DNA from: Achromobacter xylosoxidans
GTDB lineage: Bacteria; Pseudomonadota; Gammaproteobacteria; Burkholderiales; Burkholderiaceae_B
Length of the DNA: 64,000 nt
Assembly: GCF_001457475.1 (NCBI RefSeq)
Contig: NZ_LN831029.1
Span: forward strand, 5,270,001-5,334,000
Reading direction: 5' to 3'
Positions 27,706 to 39,682 of the stretch are shown here, one piece after another. Within the stretch, counting starts at the first letter, position 1, and every line of letters starts with the position of its first letter. The position numbers were made by a program, and so were the translations under genes. A model generated the notes under the pieces. The model saw nothing but the letters and a program-made list of their open reading frames with translations. It did no database searches and was not told where the DNA came from.

Positions 27706-29049
27706 CTACCCCAGGCTGGCCGCCAGCTTCTCGGCGCTGGCCACGGCCAGGGCCTCGTCCTCGGCCTCGACCATCAGCCGCAGCTTGGGCTCGGTGCCGG
27801 AGGCGCGGATCAGGATGCGCCCGCGGCCCGCCAGTTCCTCCTCGACCGCCCGGCGCGCCGCCGTCAGGCCGGGGTGGGTTTTCCAATCCTGGCCCGGCGT
27901 CAACGGCACGTTGATCATCTTCTGCGGGTACATGCGCAGATCCTTGACCCAATCGGCCATCGACACATGGTTGCGACGCAACGCCGTCAGCACCTGCAGC
28001 GCCGCCACGATGCCGTCGCCAGTCGAATGGCAGTCCAGGCACAGGAGGTGGCCCGAGCTTTCGCCGCCATACAGCCAGCCGCGCGCCTGCATCTGCTCCA
28101 GCACGTAGCGGTCGCCCACGTTGGCGCGCTCGAAACCCACGCCCAGGCGTTGCAATTCGCGCTCGAAGCCGAAGTTGGTCATCAGCGTGCCGACCACGCC
28201 ATCCACCTTGCCGCGCTGCATACGCTCGCGCAGGATCGCGTAGAGCAATTCGTCGCCGTTGTAGATGCGGCCGTCGCCATCCACCATCTGCAGGCGGTCG
28301 GCATCGCCGTCCAGCGCGATGCCCAGTTGGGCGCCGCGCGCCTTCACTTCCTTGGCCAGCAGTTCGGGGTGCAGCGCGCCCACGCCCTTGTTGATGTTGA
28401 AACCGTCGGGATGCACCCCGATGGCGTGCACTTCGGCGCCCAGTTCGCGGAACACGTGCGGCGCGATGTTGTAGGCCGCGCCGTGGGCCGCGTCCACCAC
28501 GATCGTCATGCCGTTCAGGTCCAGATCGTTGGGGAAGGTGCTCTTGCAGAATTCAATGTAGCGGCCCTGGGAATCCGACATGCGACGCGCGCGCCCCAGG
28601 CCTTCGGAGCTGACGCAGCCCAGCGGTTCGTCCAGGGCGATCTCGATGGCGGCCTCGATCTCGTCGGGCAGCTTCATGCCCTGGGCCGAGAAGAACTTGA
28701 TGCCGTTGTCCTGGTAGGGATTGTGCGAGGCGCTGATGACGATGCCGGCGACCAGGCGCAGCGCGCGGGTCAGGTAGGCGACCGCGGGCGTGGGAATCGG
28801 GCCGGCCAGCAGCACGTCGATGCCCGCGGCCGACAGCCCGGCTTCCAGCGCCGATTCCAGCATGTAGCCGGAAATGCGGGTGTCCTTGCCGATCACCACC
28901 TGCGGGCGGCTGCCGCCACGCACCGCGTGCTCGCGAGCCAGCACGCGGCCGGCGGCGTAGCCCAGGCGCAGGGCGAATTCGGCGTTGATCACCGCGCCGC
29001 CGACTTCGCCGCGCACACCATCGGTACCAAAATACTTGCGTCGAATCAT
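27706..29049 (-). CDS. glmM: Phosphoglucosamine mutase
   Basis: GlmM converts glucosamine-6-phosphate to glucosamine-1-phosphate for UDP-GlcNAc, hence peptidoglycan and lipopolysaccharide. The 447-aa length is normal. The phosphoserine is Ser108 in [20 protein letters not shown], the metal loop is [16 protein letters not shown], the sugar-binding loop is GGESSGHLL, and the C-terminal phosphate-binding loop is [25 protein letters not shown] opens the chain as in all GlmM proteins. Its ATG overlaps the folP stop by four bases, so the two are translationally coupled. Confidence 0.97.
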   Translation of the reverse strand: MIRRKYFGTDGVRGEVGGAVINAEFALRLGYAAGRVLAREHAVRGGSRPQVVIGKDTRISGYMLESALEAGLSAAGIDVLLAGPIPTPAVAYLTRALRLVAGIVISASHNPYQDNGIKFFSAQGMKLPDEIEAAIEIALDEPLGCVSSEGLGRARRMSDSQGRYIEFCKSTFPNDLDLNGMTIVVDAAHGAAYNIAPHVFRELGAEVHAIGVHPDGFNINKGVGALHPELLAKEVKARGAQLGIALDGDADRLQMVDGDGRIYNGDELLYAILRERMQRGKVDGVVGTLMTNFGFERELQRLGVGFERANVGDRYVLEQMQARGWLYGGESSGHLLCLDCHSTGDGIVAALQVLTALRRNHVSMADWVKDLRMYPQKMINVPLTPGQDWKTHPGLTAARRAVEEELAGRGRILIRASGTEPKLRLMVEAEDEALAVASAEKLAASLG

Positions 29050-29891
29050 GAAGTGATTGCTCCTTGTTCAGCCGCCTGCCAGACCTTGAGCGCGTCGACC
29101 GTGGCCGCCACGTCGTGCACCCGCACGATGGAGGCGCCACGGGCCACGCAGGCCAGGGCGGCGGCAATGCTGCCGGGCAGCCGGTCGCCGACCGGCCGGC
29201 CGGTGGCCTGGCCGATCATGTTCTTGCGCGACAGGCCGATCAGCAATGGATAACCGCCGCTGCGCAGGCTGGACAGCCGGCGCAGCAATTGGAAATTCTG
29301 GTCGGCGGTCTTGCCGAACCCGAAACCGGGGTCCAGCACGATGCGTCGGGGATCGACCCAGGCGGCGCGCAGCTTTTGCGCCCGCGATCCCAGGAAGAGT
29401 CCGATTTCGCCGATCAGGTCGGAATATTCGGGCGGCGTCGCCTGCATGGTGCGCGGCTCACCTTTCATGTGCATGACGCACAATCCGCAGCGCGATTGCG
29501 CCACCGCCTCGATGGCGCCCGGCTGCCTGAACCCGTAGATGTCGTTGATCATGTCGGCGCCGGCGTCGAGCACGGCGCGCATGACTTCGGGCTTGAAGGT
29601 GTCGATGGACAGCGGCACGCCGCAATCGCGCAGCGCCTCGATCACCGGCAGCAGGCGCGCCAGTTCGTCGGCGACCGACACCGGTTCGGCGCCCGGCCGC
29701 GTCGACTCGCCGCCCAGGTCCAGGATCCGCGCGCCCTCTTCAATCAAGCGGCGCGCATGCGCCACCGCGGAATCGGTATCGTCGTGCTGGCCGCCGTCGG
29801 AAAACGAGTCCGGCGTGACATTGACGATACCCATGACAAGCGGGCGCTCGAGATCGAACTCGAAGCGCCCGCAAAGGAAGTTATTCGCCAT
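29046..29891 (-). CDS. folP: Dihydropteroate synthase
   Basis: FolP condenses p-aminobenzoate with hydroxymethyl-dihydropterin pyrophosphate in folate synthesis and is the sulfonamide target. The 281-aa TIM barrel shows [15 protein letters not shown] (pterin/pyrophosphate loop), [43 protein letters not shown] and [11 protein letters not shown], ending with [19 protein letters not shown]. It lies 18 bp after ftsH and overlaps glmM by four bases: the conserved ftsH-folP-glmM operon. Confidence 0.97.
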   Translation of the reverse strand: MANNFLCGRFEFDLERPLVMGIVNVTPDSFSDGGQHDDTDSAVAHARRLIEEGARILDLGGESTRPGAEPVSVADELARLLPVIEALRDCGVPLSIDTFKPEVMRAVLDAGADMINDIYGFRQPGAIEAVAQSRCGLCVMHMKGEPRTMQATPPEYSDLIGEIGLFLGSRAQKLRAAWVDPRRIVLDPGFGFGKTADQNFQLLRRLSSLRSGGYPLLIGLSRKNMIGQATGRPVGDRLPGSIAAALACVARGASIVRVHDVAATVDALKVWQAAEQGAITS

Positions 29892-29909
29892 AAATCAGGA
29901 CGAAAGACC

Positions 29910-31808
<1,899 letters not shown>

Positions 31809-32036
31809 GGTCGATCTCCTGCTTTCGATTCCGACCGGCGACCGCGCACCCGCATATGGCACAGTCACAAGTATGTCAATAGCCCATTCTACCCTGTCGG
31901 ACCGGGTTGCGTCCTGGGAAGGGGCGGGCCGCTAAGTTACGTCTGATTCGTGATTTTGCTGGTCGTTGTCTCGGCAGGCCGGCCGCCGTCGGGCCGGTAG
32001 GTTCTTGTGACACCAGGGCACGTGCCCCGGCGCGGG

Positions 32037-32669
32037 TCATTTCAGATCGCGCGCAACCAGAAAGGTTTCGGAGGACTTGTCCCGCGATGCCTTCGGCTTG
32101 CGCTCGACCACCCGCTTGAAGTGCTGTTTGTAGGACTCCACGATCTGCGAAAAGCCCGTTCCGTGGAATGCCTTGACGATCAGCGCCCCGTTGGGCTTGA
32201 GGTGGGCAAGGGAAAATTCCATCGCCAGCTCGCACACGTGCTGGATGCGCGCGGCGTCGGCGATACCCACGCCAGACAAGTTGGGGGCCATGTCGGAAAT
32301 TACAAGGTCGACCGCGCGCGATCCGACCATGTCTTCCAACTGTTTCAAAATGTCATCTTCGCGGAAGTCGCCCTGGATGAATTCGACGCCCGCCACGGGC
32401 TCCATGGGCAGCATGTCGAGCGCGATGATGCGCCCGTCCACCACCCCGCCCGGCCCCGCCAGGCGCTCGCGCGCCACTTGCGACCAGCTGCCGGGCGCCG
32501 AACCCAGGTCGACCACCAGGTCGCCACGCCGCAACAGCTTCTCGGTATCGAGAATCTCGATCAGCTTGAAGGCGGCGCGGGCCCGGTAGCCCTTCTGTTG
32601 CGCCATCTTCACATAGGGATCGTTGATGTGCTGGTGAATCCAGTCTTTGGAGAATTTATTCTTGGCCAT
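32037..32669 (-). CDS. rlmE: 23S rRNA 2'-O-methyltransferase RlmE (FtsJ/RrmJ)
   Basis: Methylates U2552 of 23S rRNA in E. coli. The 210-aa Rossmann methyltransferase has the SAM loop [13 protein letters not shown] and the K-D-K-E catalytic set: Lys35 (AAFKLIEI), Asp126 ([10 protein letters not shown]), Lys166 (IVKAFHG) and Glu201 (SSETFLVAR). It precedes ftsH on the same strand, the usual pair, and is divergent from yhbY with only 18 bp between start codons, so the two promoters must overlap. Confidence 0.97.
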   Translation of the reverse strand: MAKNKFSKDWIHQHINDPYVKMAQQKGYRARAAFKLIEILDTEKLLRRGDLVVDLGSAPGSWSQVARERLAGPGGVVDGRIIALDMLPMEPVAGVEFIQGDFREDDILKQLEDMVGSRAVDLVISDMAPNLSGVGIADAARIQHVCELAMEFSLAHLKPNGALIVKAFHGTGFSQIVESYKQHFKRVVERKPKASRDKSSETFLVARDLK

Positions 32670-32687
32670 TACCGTACAATTCCACGC

Positions 32688-33290
32688 ATGCCTATATTAG
32701 AACTTACCTCTCGTGAGCGTAGCGACCTTCGGTCCGCCGCCCACCCTCTGCGCCCCGTCGTCCTGATCGGCGACAACGGCCTGACCGAAGCCGTGCTCAA
32801 GGAAATCGACCTGGCACTCACTTCCCACGGCCTGATCAAGGTCCGGGCCGGCGGCGACGATCGCGAGGCCCGCGAGGCCATGCTGTCGACCATCTGCGAC
32901 ACGCTGTCCTGCGCCCCGGTGCACCACCTGGGCAAGACCCTGATCCTGTTCCGCCCGCTGGCCGGCAACATCAAGCCGCCCGTGCTGGCCGCCCTCGAGC
33001 CGGAACGCCCCGCCAAGCGCCGCGCCTCCGAGCCGCATACGCCCAAGAAGCTGGCCGCCGAGGGCAAGACCCTGGCCAAGCGCCCGCGCCGTTCCGAAAC
33101 CGAAGAGCCCAAGCCGAAGACGCGCTTCGTGCCGCAGGACCAGCTCAACAAGAACGGCAAGCCGATGCGTCCCGGCACCAAGAAAACCACTTCCGGCAGC
33201 CACGGCATTCCGCGCCGCGCCGGCAGCGCGCTGAGCCTGCGGGCCGGGGCCCGCAGCGGCACCAGCCGCAAGTCGTCGCCCAAAAGATAG
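32688..33290 (+). CDS. yhbY: YhbY-type CRM-domain RNA-binding protein with basic tail
   Basis: Residues 1-97 form a CRM domain like E. coli YhbY, which binds pre-50S ribosomes: [20 protein letters not shown], the GxxG-type loop [34 protein letters not shown] and [14 protein letters not shown]. coli YhbY ends there; this 200-aa form adds a long Lys/Arg/Pro-rich tail ([20 protein letters not shown] and beyond), probably disordered and RNA-binding. The ATG at 32688 was chosen because similarity begins exactly there; the open frame upstream is a shadow of rlmE. Ribosome assembly is the likely role. Confidence 0.93.
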   Translation: MPILELTSRERSDLRSAAHPLRPVVLIGDNGLTEAVLKEIDLALTSHGLIKVRAGGDDREAREAMLSTICDTLSCAPVHHLGKTLILFRPLAGNIKPPVLAALEPERPAKRRASEPHTPKKLAAEGKTLAKRPRRSETEEPKPKTRFVPQDQLNKNGKPMRPGTKKTTSGSHGIPRRAGSALSLRAGARSGTSRKSSPKR

Positions 33291-33303
33291 TACCGCCGGG
33301 CAC

Positions 33304-33327
33304 AAAAACGGGCGCTTTACGCGCCCG
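33304..33327 (-). terminator. Rho-independent terminator of greA
   Basis: On the minus strand CGGGCGC-GTAAA-GCGCCCG is followed by TTTTT. The 7-bp stem lies between convergent yhbY and greA; the T-run points to greA. Confidence 0.75.
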
Positions 33328-33414
33328 GTCCACCATAGCGTTCCGCAATATTGCCGTGCCGGATATCCGGTGCGGGCTATGGTGTTTTGCTGATTTTACC
33401 GCTCAGAGCCAGCG

Positions 33415-33891
33415 TCAGATGTAACGCACGCTCAACACTTCATACTCACGAACGCCAGCCGGGGCCTTGACCTCGACCACGTCGCCTTCGCTCTTGCCGA
33501 TCAGCGCGCGGGCCACGGGGCTCGACACGGAGATCAGGTTCGACTTGATGTCGGCTTCGACGTCGCCGACGATCTGGTACGTCACGCGATCGCCCGAATC
33601 CAGGTCCTCGATGTCGACGGTGGCGCCAAACACGGCGCGACCTTCGGCCTCGAGCGAGGTCGGATCGATCAGATGGGCATTGGAAAGCGTGCCCTCAAGC
33701 TCGGCGATCCGGCCCTCGATGAAACCCTGGCGCTCGCGAGCCGCGTCGTACTCGGCGTTTTCCGACAGATCGCCCTGCGCGCGCGCTTCGGCGATAGCGT
33801 TGATGACGGCGGGACGTTCCACGGTTTTCAGCCGCTGGAGCTCTTCTTGCAAGCGCTCGGCCCCGCGCACGGTCAAAGGAATGGCAGACAT
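33415..33891 (-). CDS. greA: Transcription elongation factor GreA
   Basis: GreA enters the RNA polymerase secondary channel and stimulates cleavage of backtracked RNA. The 158-aa protein starts [20 protein letters not shown] and forms the coiled-coil finger to about residue 75, with the acidic tip in [20 protein letters not shown]. The C-terminal FKBP-like domain contains [38 protein letters not shown] and [15 protein letters not shown]. The open frame extends far upstream but the protein clearly starts at the ATG at 33889-33891. It usually follows carB; here carAB is 12 kb away and the greA leader contains two terminator-like hairpins. Confidence 0.97.
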   Translation of the reverse strand: MSAIPLTVRGAERLQEELQRLKTVERPAVINAIAEARAQGDLSENAEYDAARERQGFIEGRIAELEGTLSNAHLIDPTSLEAEGRAVFGATVDIEDLDSGDRVTYQIVGDVEADIKSNLISVSSPVARALIGKSEGDVVEVKAPAGVREYEVLSVRYI

Positions 33892-33910
33892 GTCGTTTCC
33901 CAAACAAAAG

Positions 33911-33935
33911 TAGAAAACGCCCCCGACGGAGCGTT
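33911..33935 (-). terminator. Leader hairpin/attenuator just upstream of greA
   Basis: The minus strand reads AACGCTCC-GTCG-GGGGCGTT (8-bp stem including one G-U pair) and then TTCTACTTTTG. It ends about 24 bases before the greA start codon, so a transcript entering from upstream could terminate here. E. coli greA also has a terminating leader (GraL), though the sequences are not obviously related. Confidence 0.5.
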
Positions 33936-34100
33936 CTCGGTGTGAAGGTCTTGGACCTGACGCATGGGGCGCCGTCGGAAGCTGACTCGTGACGGGCATC
34001 GCCAGGAGCGGAACGGCCAGGGGCGGGCAAAGCTGAACCCGATGGATCCCCTTGCGCCCGCTCGGGCCGGCCCGCCGGACGAATGCGGCAAGCTGCGACC

Positions 34101-34133
34101 AAAACAAAACCCCGGCTCGGGTCGGAACCGGGG
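34101..34133 (-). terminator. Strong terminator far upstream of greA
   Basis: The minus strand reads CCCCGGTTC-CGACCC-GAGCCGGGG followed by TTTTGTTTT. This intrinsic terminator has no minus-strand gene within 450 bp upstream. A weak promoter (TTGCAA, 17 bases, CACAAT) appears just ahead of it, so it may end a short leader RNA. Confidence 0.7.
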
Positions 34134-34264
34134 CAATCAAGGTCATATTGTGGTCAAAGTCCGCGGGAATTGCAAGCCACCGGAGAAACCGGCGTTTTCG
34201 GCGCATTTCGCCGCCGTAACCCGCTAAAACCCGTCGTTTCCCGGTCACCGCCCGCGTTGCATAA

Positions 34265-34406
34265 AAGATACTGGGCGATAGGGATAAACCCGGCGGTGGC
34301 CGGGTTTATGTAAAAACGGCCGGTTGTATTCAATAAAAAAGGTATAACCGACAAACTGGCCCATTAATAACAATTAAATACATGCCGGTATTCGCCGGCA
34401 TTTTTT
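34265..34406 (+). ncRNA. Putative orphan small RNA between greA and the chemoreceptor gene
   Basis: No protein gene lies in 33892-34588. The plus strand here can fold three hairpins in a row: TAAACCCGGC-GGTG-GCCGGGTTTA (34285-34308), CGGTT pairing with AACCG around 34321-34351, and a perfect terminator (34382-34406). The terminator on this strand cannot serve greA, which runs the other way, or the MCP gene, which starts downstream. An sRNA is the simplest explanation. A convincing promoter was not found (GATACT near 34267 is the best -10), so the 5' end is a guess. Confidence 0.4.
34382..34406 (+). terminator. Orphan plus-strand terminator
   Basis: ATGCCGG-TATTCG-CCGGCAT followed by five further T residues. 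The perfect stem and T-run make it an intrinsic terminator, but no plus-strand gene precedes it within 1 kb. Confidence 0.82.
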
Positions 34407-34588
34407 CTGGTTCGCAGCGAAGGGACGCGCCGGCTGTTCATGGCCGCCGCGTAAATCGATTGATTGTGCGTGTTGCAGGTTGGGCGGACGCATCGCAGTC
34501 ATCCGGCTCGACGTTCGTCCCTCCGCCGTGGCGCTTGCGGGCAAAGGCCCGCGCCCGGGGTGGAGCGCGTTCAAGAACGGGAGCTCCC

Positions 34589-36208
34589 ATGCTGGAAAAA
34601 ATGAAAGTCCGTACGGGCATGATGCTGGTGTTGTTCTTTTTCGTCATTACCCTGGCCCTGGCGTGCGGGCTGAGTTGGCGCAATGCGGAAAACAGTGTCC
34701 GGGAAATCGAGGACCTGAATAATGTGGCCGTGCATCAGGTCGACCCGTTGTACGAGGCCAGCGGCGCCCTGCTGCGGGCGCGGCTGGCGCTCGGCGCCGG
34801 TATCGCCGACCTGCAGGCGGGCGCCGCCGACCAGGCCGCCACCGCCGAGTCCGCCGCCGCCAGCCAGCTGCAACAGGCGCGCGAGCGGTTCACCCGCTAT
34901 ATGGCGGTGCCAAAGAGCGAACGCGGCCAGGAACTGGCGCAGATTCTGCAAGGTCAGTTCAATGCCTATGTGGCAGTGCTGGACGAACTGGACGCCGCCC
35001 TCAAGGAACGCTCCGCGGCCCGCTACCAGCAGAGCGAGCCGCGGGTGCGCCAGGCCGATGCCGCTTTCGCCAAGGACATGCAGGTTTTCCTGACGCGGGT
35101 GCAGGAACGCAGCGACGACGTGCTGGCGCGCTCGCAGACCACTTATTCCACCGCAAGAATGTCGGCAATCGTGCTGCTGTCCGTGGCGCTGTTGTTGGCC
35201 GCGCTGTGCTGGGCCTTCATCCGGCGTGGCGTGCTGCTGCCGCTGCAGGACGCCGGCCGGCATTTCGATCGCATCGCCGCCGGCGACCTGACCCAGCGGG
35301 TCGAGGCCCGCTCCAATAATGAAATCGGCATGCTGTTCTCGGCGGTGCGGCGCATGCAGGAAGGCCTGACGCGCACGGTGACGGCCGTGCGCCAGGGAGT
35401 CGAGGAAATCAACATCGGCGCCGCGGAAATCGCCGCCGGCAACGCCAACCTGTCGACCCGCACCGAGGAGCAGGCCGCGGCGCTGGAGGAAACCGCGTCG
35501 ACCATGGAAGAGCTGGCCACCACGGTAAAGCAGAACGCCGAGAACGCCGCCCAGGCCAACCAGCTGGCGGCGGTCAGCATGGAGGTGGCGCAGCGTGGCG
35601 GCCACACGGTCGGCCAGGTGGTGGCCACCATGCAGGGCATTTCCGACAGCTCGCGACGCATCGCCGACATCGTCTCGGTGATCGACGGTATCGCCTTCCA
35701 GACCAACATCCTGGCGCTGAACGCGGCGGTGGAGGCGGCCCGGGCGGGCGAACAGGGCAAGGGTTTCGCGGTGGTGGCGGGCGAAGTGCGCACGCTGGCG
35801 CAGCGCGCGGCGCAGGCGGCCAAGGAAATCAAGGCGCTGATCGAAACCTCGGTCGAGACGGTCGCGGCCGGCTCGGCCCAGGTATCGGCCGCCGGCCAGA
35901 CGATGGAGGAAATCGTGACCTCGGTGCAGCGGGTGGCCGACATCATGGGCGAGATCTCCGCCGCATCGACGCAACAGGCGGGCGGCATCGATCAGGTCAG
36001 CCTGGCGGTCTCGCAGATGGACGAAGTGACGCAGCAGAACGCCGCGCTGGTGGAACAGGCCTCGGCGGCCGCATCGGCGATGGAGGAGCAGGCCAGGCGC
36101 CTGGCCGAGGCGACCGCGGTATTCAAGACCCAGTCGGGCCAGGTGATCGAGGCGGCGCCGGTGCAGATGACCGGCCGGGCGCCGGCTTCGCGCTTGTCGC
36201 GCCCCTGA
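34589..36208 (+). CDS. Methyl-accepting chemotaxis protein (Tar/Tsr-like)
   Basis: A 539-aa chemoreceptor. An N-terminal membrane helix ([19 protein letters not shown]) is followed by a roughly 155-residue periplasmic four-helix ligand domain, a second helix ([20 protein letters not shown]), a HAMP domain ([20 protein letters not shown]) and the signalling coiled coil. The hairpin tip [20 protein letters not shown] is the CheA/CheW contact, and flanking [20 protein letters not shown] is typical. There is no C-terminal CheR-binding pentapeptide; the chain ends PASRLSRP. The start is the ATG at 34589, seven bases after CGGGAG. The ligand is unknown. No other chemotaxis genes are nearby. Confidence 0.95.
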   Translation: MLEKMKVRTGMMLVLFFFVITLALACGLSWRNAENSVREIEDLNNVAVHQVDPLYEASGALLRARLALGAGIADLQAGAADQAATAESAAASQLQQARERFTRYMAVPKSERGQELAQILQGQFNAYVAVLDELDAALKERSAARYQQSEPRVRQADAAFAKDMQVFLTRVQERSDDVLARSQTTYSTARMSAIVLLSVALLLAALCWAFIRRGVLLPLQDAGRHFDRIAAGDLTQRVEARSNNEIGMLFSAVRRMQEGLTRTVTAVRQGVEEINIGAAEIAAGNANLSTRTEEQAAALEETASTMEELATTVKQNAENAAQANQLAAVSMEVAQRGGHTVGQVVATMQGISDSSRRIADIVSVIDGIAFQTNILALNAAVEAARAGEQGKGFAVVAGEVRTLAQRAAQAAKEIKALIETSVETVAAGSAQVSAAGQTMEEIVTSVQRVADIMGEISAASTQQAGGIDQVSLAVSQMDEVTQQNAALVEQASAAASAMEEQARRLAEATAVFKTQSGQVIEAAPVQMTGRAPASRLSRP

Positions 36209-36322
36209 AAAGGCGCGGCGGGTTTCTGAATCCGGGGCGGCGCAGGCACGGCGGCGCCCCGGGCGGGATCGGGGCGGCCCATGGCCCCGGAACAGCGCAT
36301 GGGCCGCCGCCCATGCCCCGTC

Positions 36323-37633
36323 CTATTTCTTGCGGCGCAACAGGGCGTAGAGAATGATGGCGCCGAAAGTCGCGGTACCGATGCCGCCCAGGGTGAAATT
36401 GCCCAGCTTGACGGTGAAGTCGCCCGCGCCCAGCACCAGCGTGACCGCGGCCACGATCAGGTTGCGGTTGTCGCTGAAATCGACCTGGTTGACCACCCAG
36501 ATGCGGGCCCCGGCAATGGCGATCAGGCCGAACACCACCACCGACATGCCGCCCAGCACCGGCGCGGGAATGGTCTGGATCAGGGCCCCGAACTTGGGCG
36601 AGAACCCGAGCACGATGGCGATCAGCGCGGCGATCACGAATACCAGGGTCGAGTAGATGCGGGTCACGGCCATCACGCCGATGTTCTCGGCGTAGGTGGT
36701 GACGCCGGTGCCGCCGACCGCGCCCGAGACCATGGTGGCCACGCCGTCGCCGACGAAGGCGCGGCCCAGGTAGCGATCCAGGTCCTGGCCGGTCATGGCG
36801 CTGACCGCCTTGACGTGGCCCAGGTTCTCGGCGACCAGGATGATGGCCACCGGCACGATCAGGCCCATGGCCTCGGCCTTGAACACCGGCGCGGCGAAGT
36901 GCGGCAGGCCGAACCAGGCGGCGGCCGACACGGCCGAGAAGTCCATCGGCTTGCCCAGCCCCATGCCGTTGGCGAAGATCGCGTACACCACGCAGGCCAG
37001 GATCAGGCCGACCAGGATCAACAGGCGCTGCACCATGCCCTTGGTATAGACGGCGATGCCGCCCACGCACAGGATGGTGACGATCGCCATGGCGCTGTCG
37101 AAGCCCGAGGCGCCCATGGCGCCCTTGGCGGCGATGGGGGCCAGGTTCAGGCCGATCACCGCGACCACCGCGCCGGTCACGACCGGCGGCATCAGGGTGT
37201 CGATCCAGTTGGCGCCGCCGCCGGCGCGGCCGTTGGCGATCCAGACCAGCACGCCGATCAGCGTATAGGCCAGGCCGCAGGCGATGATGGCGCCCAGCGC
37301 CACGCCGATGTTGGCGTTGGCGCCGCCGCCGGCGTAACCGGTGACCGCGATGACGCCGCCGATGAAGGCGAAGCTGGACCCCAGGTAGCTGGGTACGCGC
37401 CCGCCCACGAACAGGAAGAAGATCAGCGTGCCGATGCCCGACATCAGGATGGCGACGTTGGGGTCGAAGCCCATCAGCAGCGGCGCCAGCACGGTGGAGC
37501 CGAACATCGCCACCACGTGCTGGGCGCCCATGGCCACGTTCTTGGGCCACGACAGGCGTTCATCGGGCGCGATGATGACGCCGGGCTCGGCGTCGTCCGC
37601 CAGGCGCCAGCGCGGAAAATAGGAATTGGACAT
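36323..37633 (-). CDS. uraA: Uracil/xanthine-type NCS2 permease
   Basis: A 436-aa inner-membrane nucleobase:H+ symporter of the NCS2 family (14 helices). UraA/RutG-like features are LSWPKNVAMGAQHVVAMFGS, SYLGSSFAFIGGVIAVTGYA, VAENLGHVKAVSAMTGQDLD with the substrate-binding glutamate, and GGTGVTTYAENIGVMAVTRI in the other half-site. These residues favour uracil or another pyrimidine over purines. The gene stands alone, divergent from the FlxA-like gene. Uracil uptake would connect loosely with carAB 8 kb away, but no shared control is visible. Confidence 0.88.
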   Translation of the reverse strand: MSNSYFPRWRLADDAEPGVIIAPDERLSWPKNVAMGAQHVVAMFGSTVLAPLLMGFDPNVAILMSGIGTLIFFLFVGGRVPSYLGSSFAFIGGVIAVTGYAGGGANANIGVALGAIIACGLAYTLIGVLVWIANGRAGGGANWIDTLMPPVVTGAVVAVIGLNLAPIAAKGAMGASGFDSAMAIVTILCVGGIAVYTKGMVQRLLILVGLILACVVYAIFANGMGLGKPMDFSAVSAAAWFGLPHFAAPVFKAEAMGLIVPVAIILVAENLGHVKAVSAMTGQDLDRYLGRAFVGDGVATMVSGAVGGTGVTTYAENIGVMAVTRIYSTLVFVIAALIAIVLGFSPKFGALIQTIPAPVLGGMSVVVFGLIAIAGARIWVVNQVDFSDNRNLIVAAVTLVLGAGDFTVKLGNFTLGGIGTATFGAIILYALLRRKK

Positions 37634-37764
37634 GGATTCCCCGGGAGTGTTTGGTGTGAGCGGGCGCCAGTGTAAAGGGGGCCGGGAACGGGCGGCAACT
37701 TAAGTTCCCCGCCAGCATGCCGTATTAGTGGAAACCCCAGTCAAACCTCTCCCCGGAGACCTTC

Positions 37765-38196
37765 ATGGCCATCGATTCCATCAGCGGCACCTCGCGCATC
37801 GGCAGCATGGCCGACCTGTGGGCGCAGAAGATCCAGGCCAACAAGGAGGCCCGGGACGCCAAGGCGGGCGACCCGGGCGTCACCGTCACCCCCGACGGCA
37901 AGATCCGCGTCACCAACGCGGGCGCCATGAAGGTGGGCCAGGCCGAGGAAACGGAATCGTCCGAAAACGACGACCACTACACCCGCCAGATCAAGGAACT
38001 CCAGCGCCAGCTCAAGCGCGTCATGGAGCAGATCGAACGCGTGCGCGACAGCAATGCGTCGGCGGAGCAGAAGGCCACGCAATTGCAGGCCCTGAATGGG
38101 CAAGCGCTGCAGATCATGAACCAGATCCAGCAGGTGATGAACGAGAAGATCAAGGCGATGGCCAAGGCGAACGGCGGGGTGTCCGCCACCGCGTAA
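37765..38196 (+). CDS. FlxA-like coiled-coil protein
   Basis: A 143-aa hydrophilic protein. The N-terminal half is flexible (MAIDSISGTSRIGSMADLWA). The C-terminal half is a continuous coiled coil (HYTRQIKELQRQLKRVMEQI onward to MNQIQQVMNEKIKAMAK). This matches the FlxA-like family, whose E. coli member belongs to the flagellar sigma-28 regulon but has no clear biochemical role. CGGAGACC upstream of the ATG is a good ribosome binding site. The chemoreceptor gene 1.5 kb away makes a motility link plausible. No signal peptide or membrane segment is seen. Confidence 0.7.
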   Translation: MAIDSISGTSRIGSMADLWAQKIQANKEARDAKAGDPGVTVTPDGKIRVTNAGAMKVGQAEETESSENDDHYTRQIKELQRQLKRVMEQIERVRDSNASAEQKATQLQALNGQALQIMNQIQQVMNEKIKAMAKANGGVSATA

Positions 38197-38345
38197 AAGG
38201 GCCCGCCGGCTCGACTCCCAAGTTCGCGCGGGTTCTCCCGAATGCCCGCAGGGCTGATGGCGCGCATCAAAATTTGTGATTGGACTGGCGGCGCATGCAG
38301 CCGCTAAGGTCTCCGGACAAATCGAAAAAACCACGGAGACAAACC

Positions 38346-39671
38346 ATGCATGCAATGCGCACAGCCCTTGCAGGGGCGCTGCTGGCCGCCTGCGCCGCCC
38401 CCGCCCTGGCGGGCACCGTCACGGTGATCACGTCGTTCCCGAAAGACCTGACCCAGGCCTACAAGACCGCGTTCGAGAAGGCCAACCCCGGCATCACGCT
38501 GGAAATCCTCAACAAGAACACCGTGTCCGGCATCGCCTACGTGCGCGAGACGCCGGCCGGCCAGCGCCCGGAAGTGTTCTGGGCCAGCGCGCCGGACGCC
38601 TTCGAGGTGCTGGGACGCGACAAGCTGCTGGCCAAATCGGCGGACGTCGCCAACAAGGACGTGCCGGACAAGATCGGCAACTACCCCATCAACGACCCGG
38701 GCGGCATGTACCTGGGCCAGGCGCTGGCCGGCTACGGCATCGTCTACAACACGCGCTACATCGCGGCGCACAAGATCCCCGCCCCGGTCGAATGGAAGGA
38801 CCTGCTGGCGCCACACTGGTTCGGCCACGTCGGCATCACCTCGCCGTCGCGCTCGGGCACCATGCACCTGACGGTCGAGACCATCCTGCAGGGCGAAGGC
38901 TGGGACGACGGCTGGAACACGCTGCTGCGCATGTCGGGCAACAGCAGCGCCGTGACCGAGCGCTCGTTCGGCGTGCCGGACGGCGTCAACAACGGCCAGT
39001 TCGGCGCGGGTCCGGTGATCGACTTCTTCGGCCTGTCGAGCAAGTACTCGAAGTTCCCGGTGGAATTCGTCTATCCCTCCGAGACCGCCATCGTGCCGGC
39101 CAACATCGCGCTGATCGACGGCGCCAGGAACGCCGAGGAAGGCAGGAAGTTCATCGCCTTCACGCTCAGCCAGGCCGGCCAGGAGCTGCTGCTGGAACCG
39201 AAGATCTCGCGCCTGCCGGTGCTGCCGTATTCGGCGCTGGCGGGCAAGGTGCCGCAGGGCTACCCCGACCCGGCCGAGATCGCGCGCCGCAGCAAGGTGC
39301 AGTTCAACGCCGACCTGTCGCAGACGCGCTACTACGTGGTGCAGTCGCTGTACGACCAGACCGTCACGTTCCGCCTGAAGGAATTGCAGGCGGCGACCAA
39401 GGCGATCTACGACGCCGAGGCCAAGCTCGGCGACAAGGGCAAGAGCGGCAAGCCGGCCGAACTGCTGGCGCAGGCCCGCAAGCTGGCCTGGGCGCCGCTG
39501 GTCGATGGCAAGCAGGCCGCCGATCCCGAGTTCCTGAAGATCTTCAGCGGCAACAAGAAGGACGCCGCGGTCAACCAGCAGATCACCAAGCTGGAAGGCG
39601 AATGGAACGGCACGGCCAAGAGCAATTATGAGCAGGCCGTGAAGCTGGCGCGGGAAGCCGCGGCGCTGTAG
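38346..39671 (+). CDS. ABC transporter periplasmic substrate-binding protein (Fbp/AfuA-like)
   Basis: A 441-aa periplasmic protein. The signal peptide is MHAMRTALAGALLAACAAPA followed by LAG, and the ATG at 38346 is preceded by GGAGA. The mature part starts GTVTVITSFPKDLTQAYKTA, as in type-2 binding proteins for iron(III), polyamines, phosphonates or phosphosugars. The hinge and ligand regions include PEVFWASAPDAFEVL, GYGIVYNTRYI and VYPSETAIVPANIALIDGAR. A C-terminal extension of about 90 residues with helices is longer than in FbpA. It forms an operon with the fused-type permease and ATPase downstream. The substrate is uncertain: iron, 2-aminoethylphosphonate and phosphoglycerate types share this architecture. 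Confidence 0.85.
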   Translation: MHAMRTALAGALLAACAAPALAGTVTVITSFPKDLTQAYKTAFEKANPGITLEILNKNTVSGIAYVRETPAGQRPEVFWASAPDAFEVLGRDKLLAKSADVANKDVPDKIGNYPINDPGGMYLGQALAGYGIVYNTRYIAAHKIPAPVEWKDLLAPHWFGHVGITSPSRSGTMHLTVETILQGEGWDDGWNTLLRMSGNSSAVTERSFGVPDGVNNGQFGAGPVIDFFGLSSKYSKFPVEFVYPSETAIVPANIALIDGARNAEEGRKFIAFTLSQAGQELLLEPKISRLPVLPYSALAGKVPQGYPDPAEIARRSKVQFNADLSQTRYYVVQSLYDQTVTFRLKELQAATKAIYDAEAKLGDKGKSGKPAELLAQARKLAWAPLVDGKQAADPEFLKIFSGNKKDAAVNQQITKLEGEWNGTAKSNYEQAVKLAREAAAL

Positions 39672-39682
39672 GCCCGGCTCGC

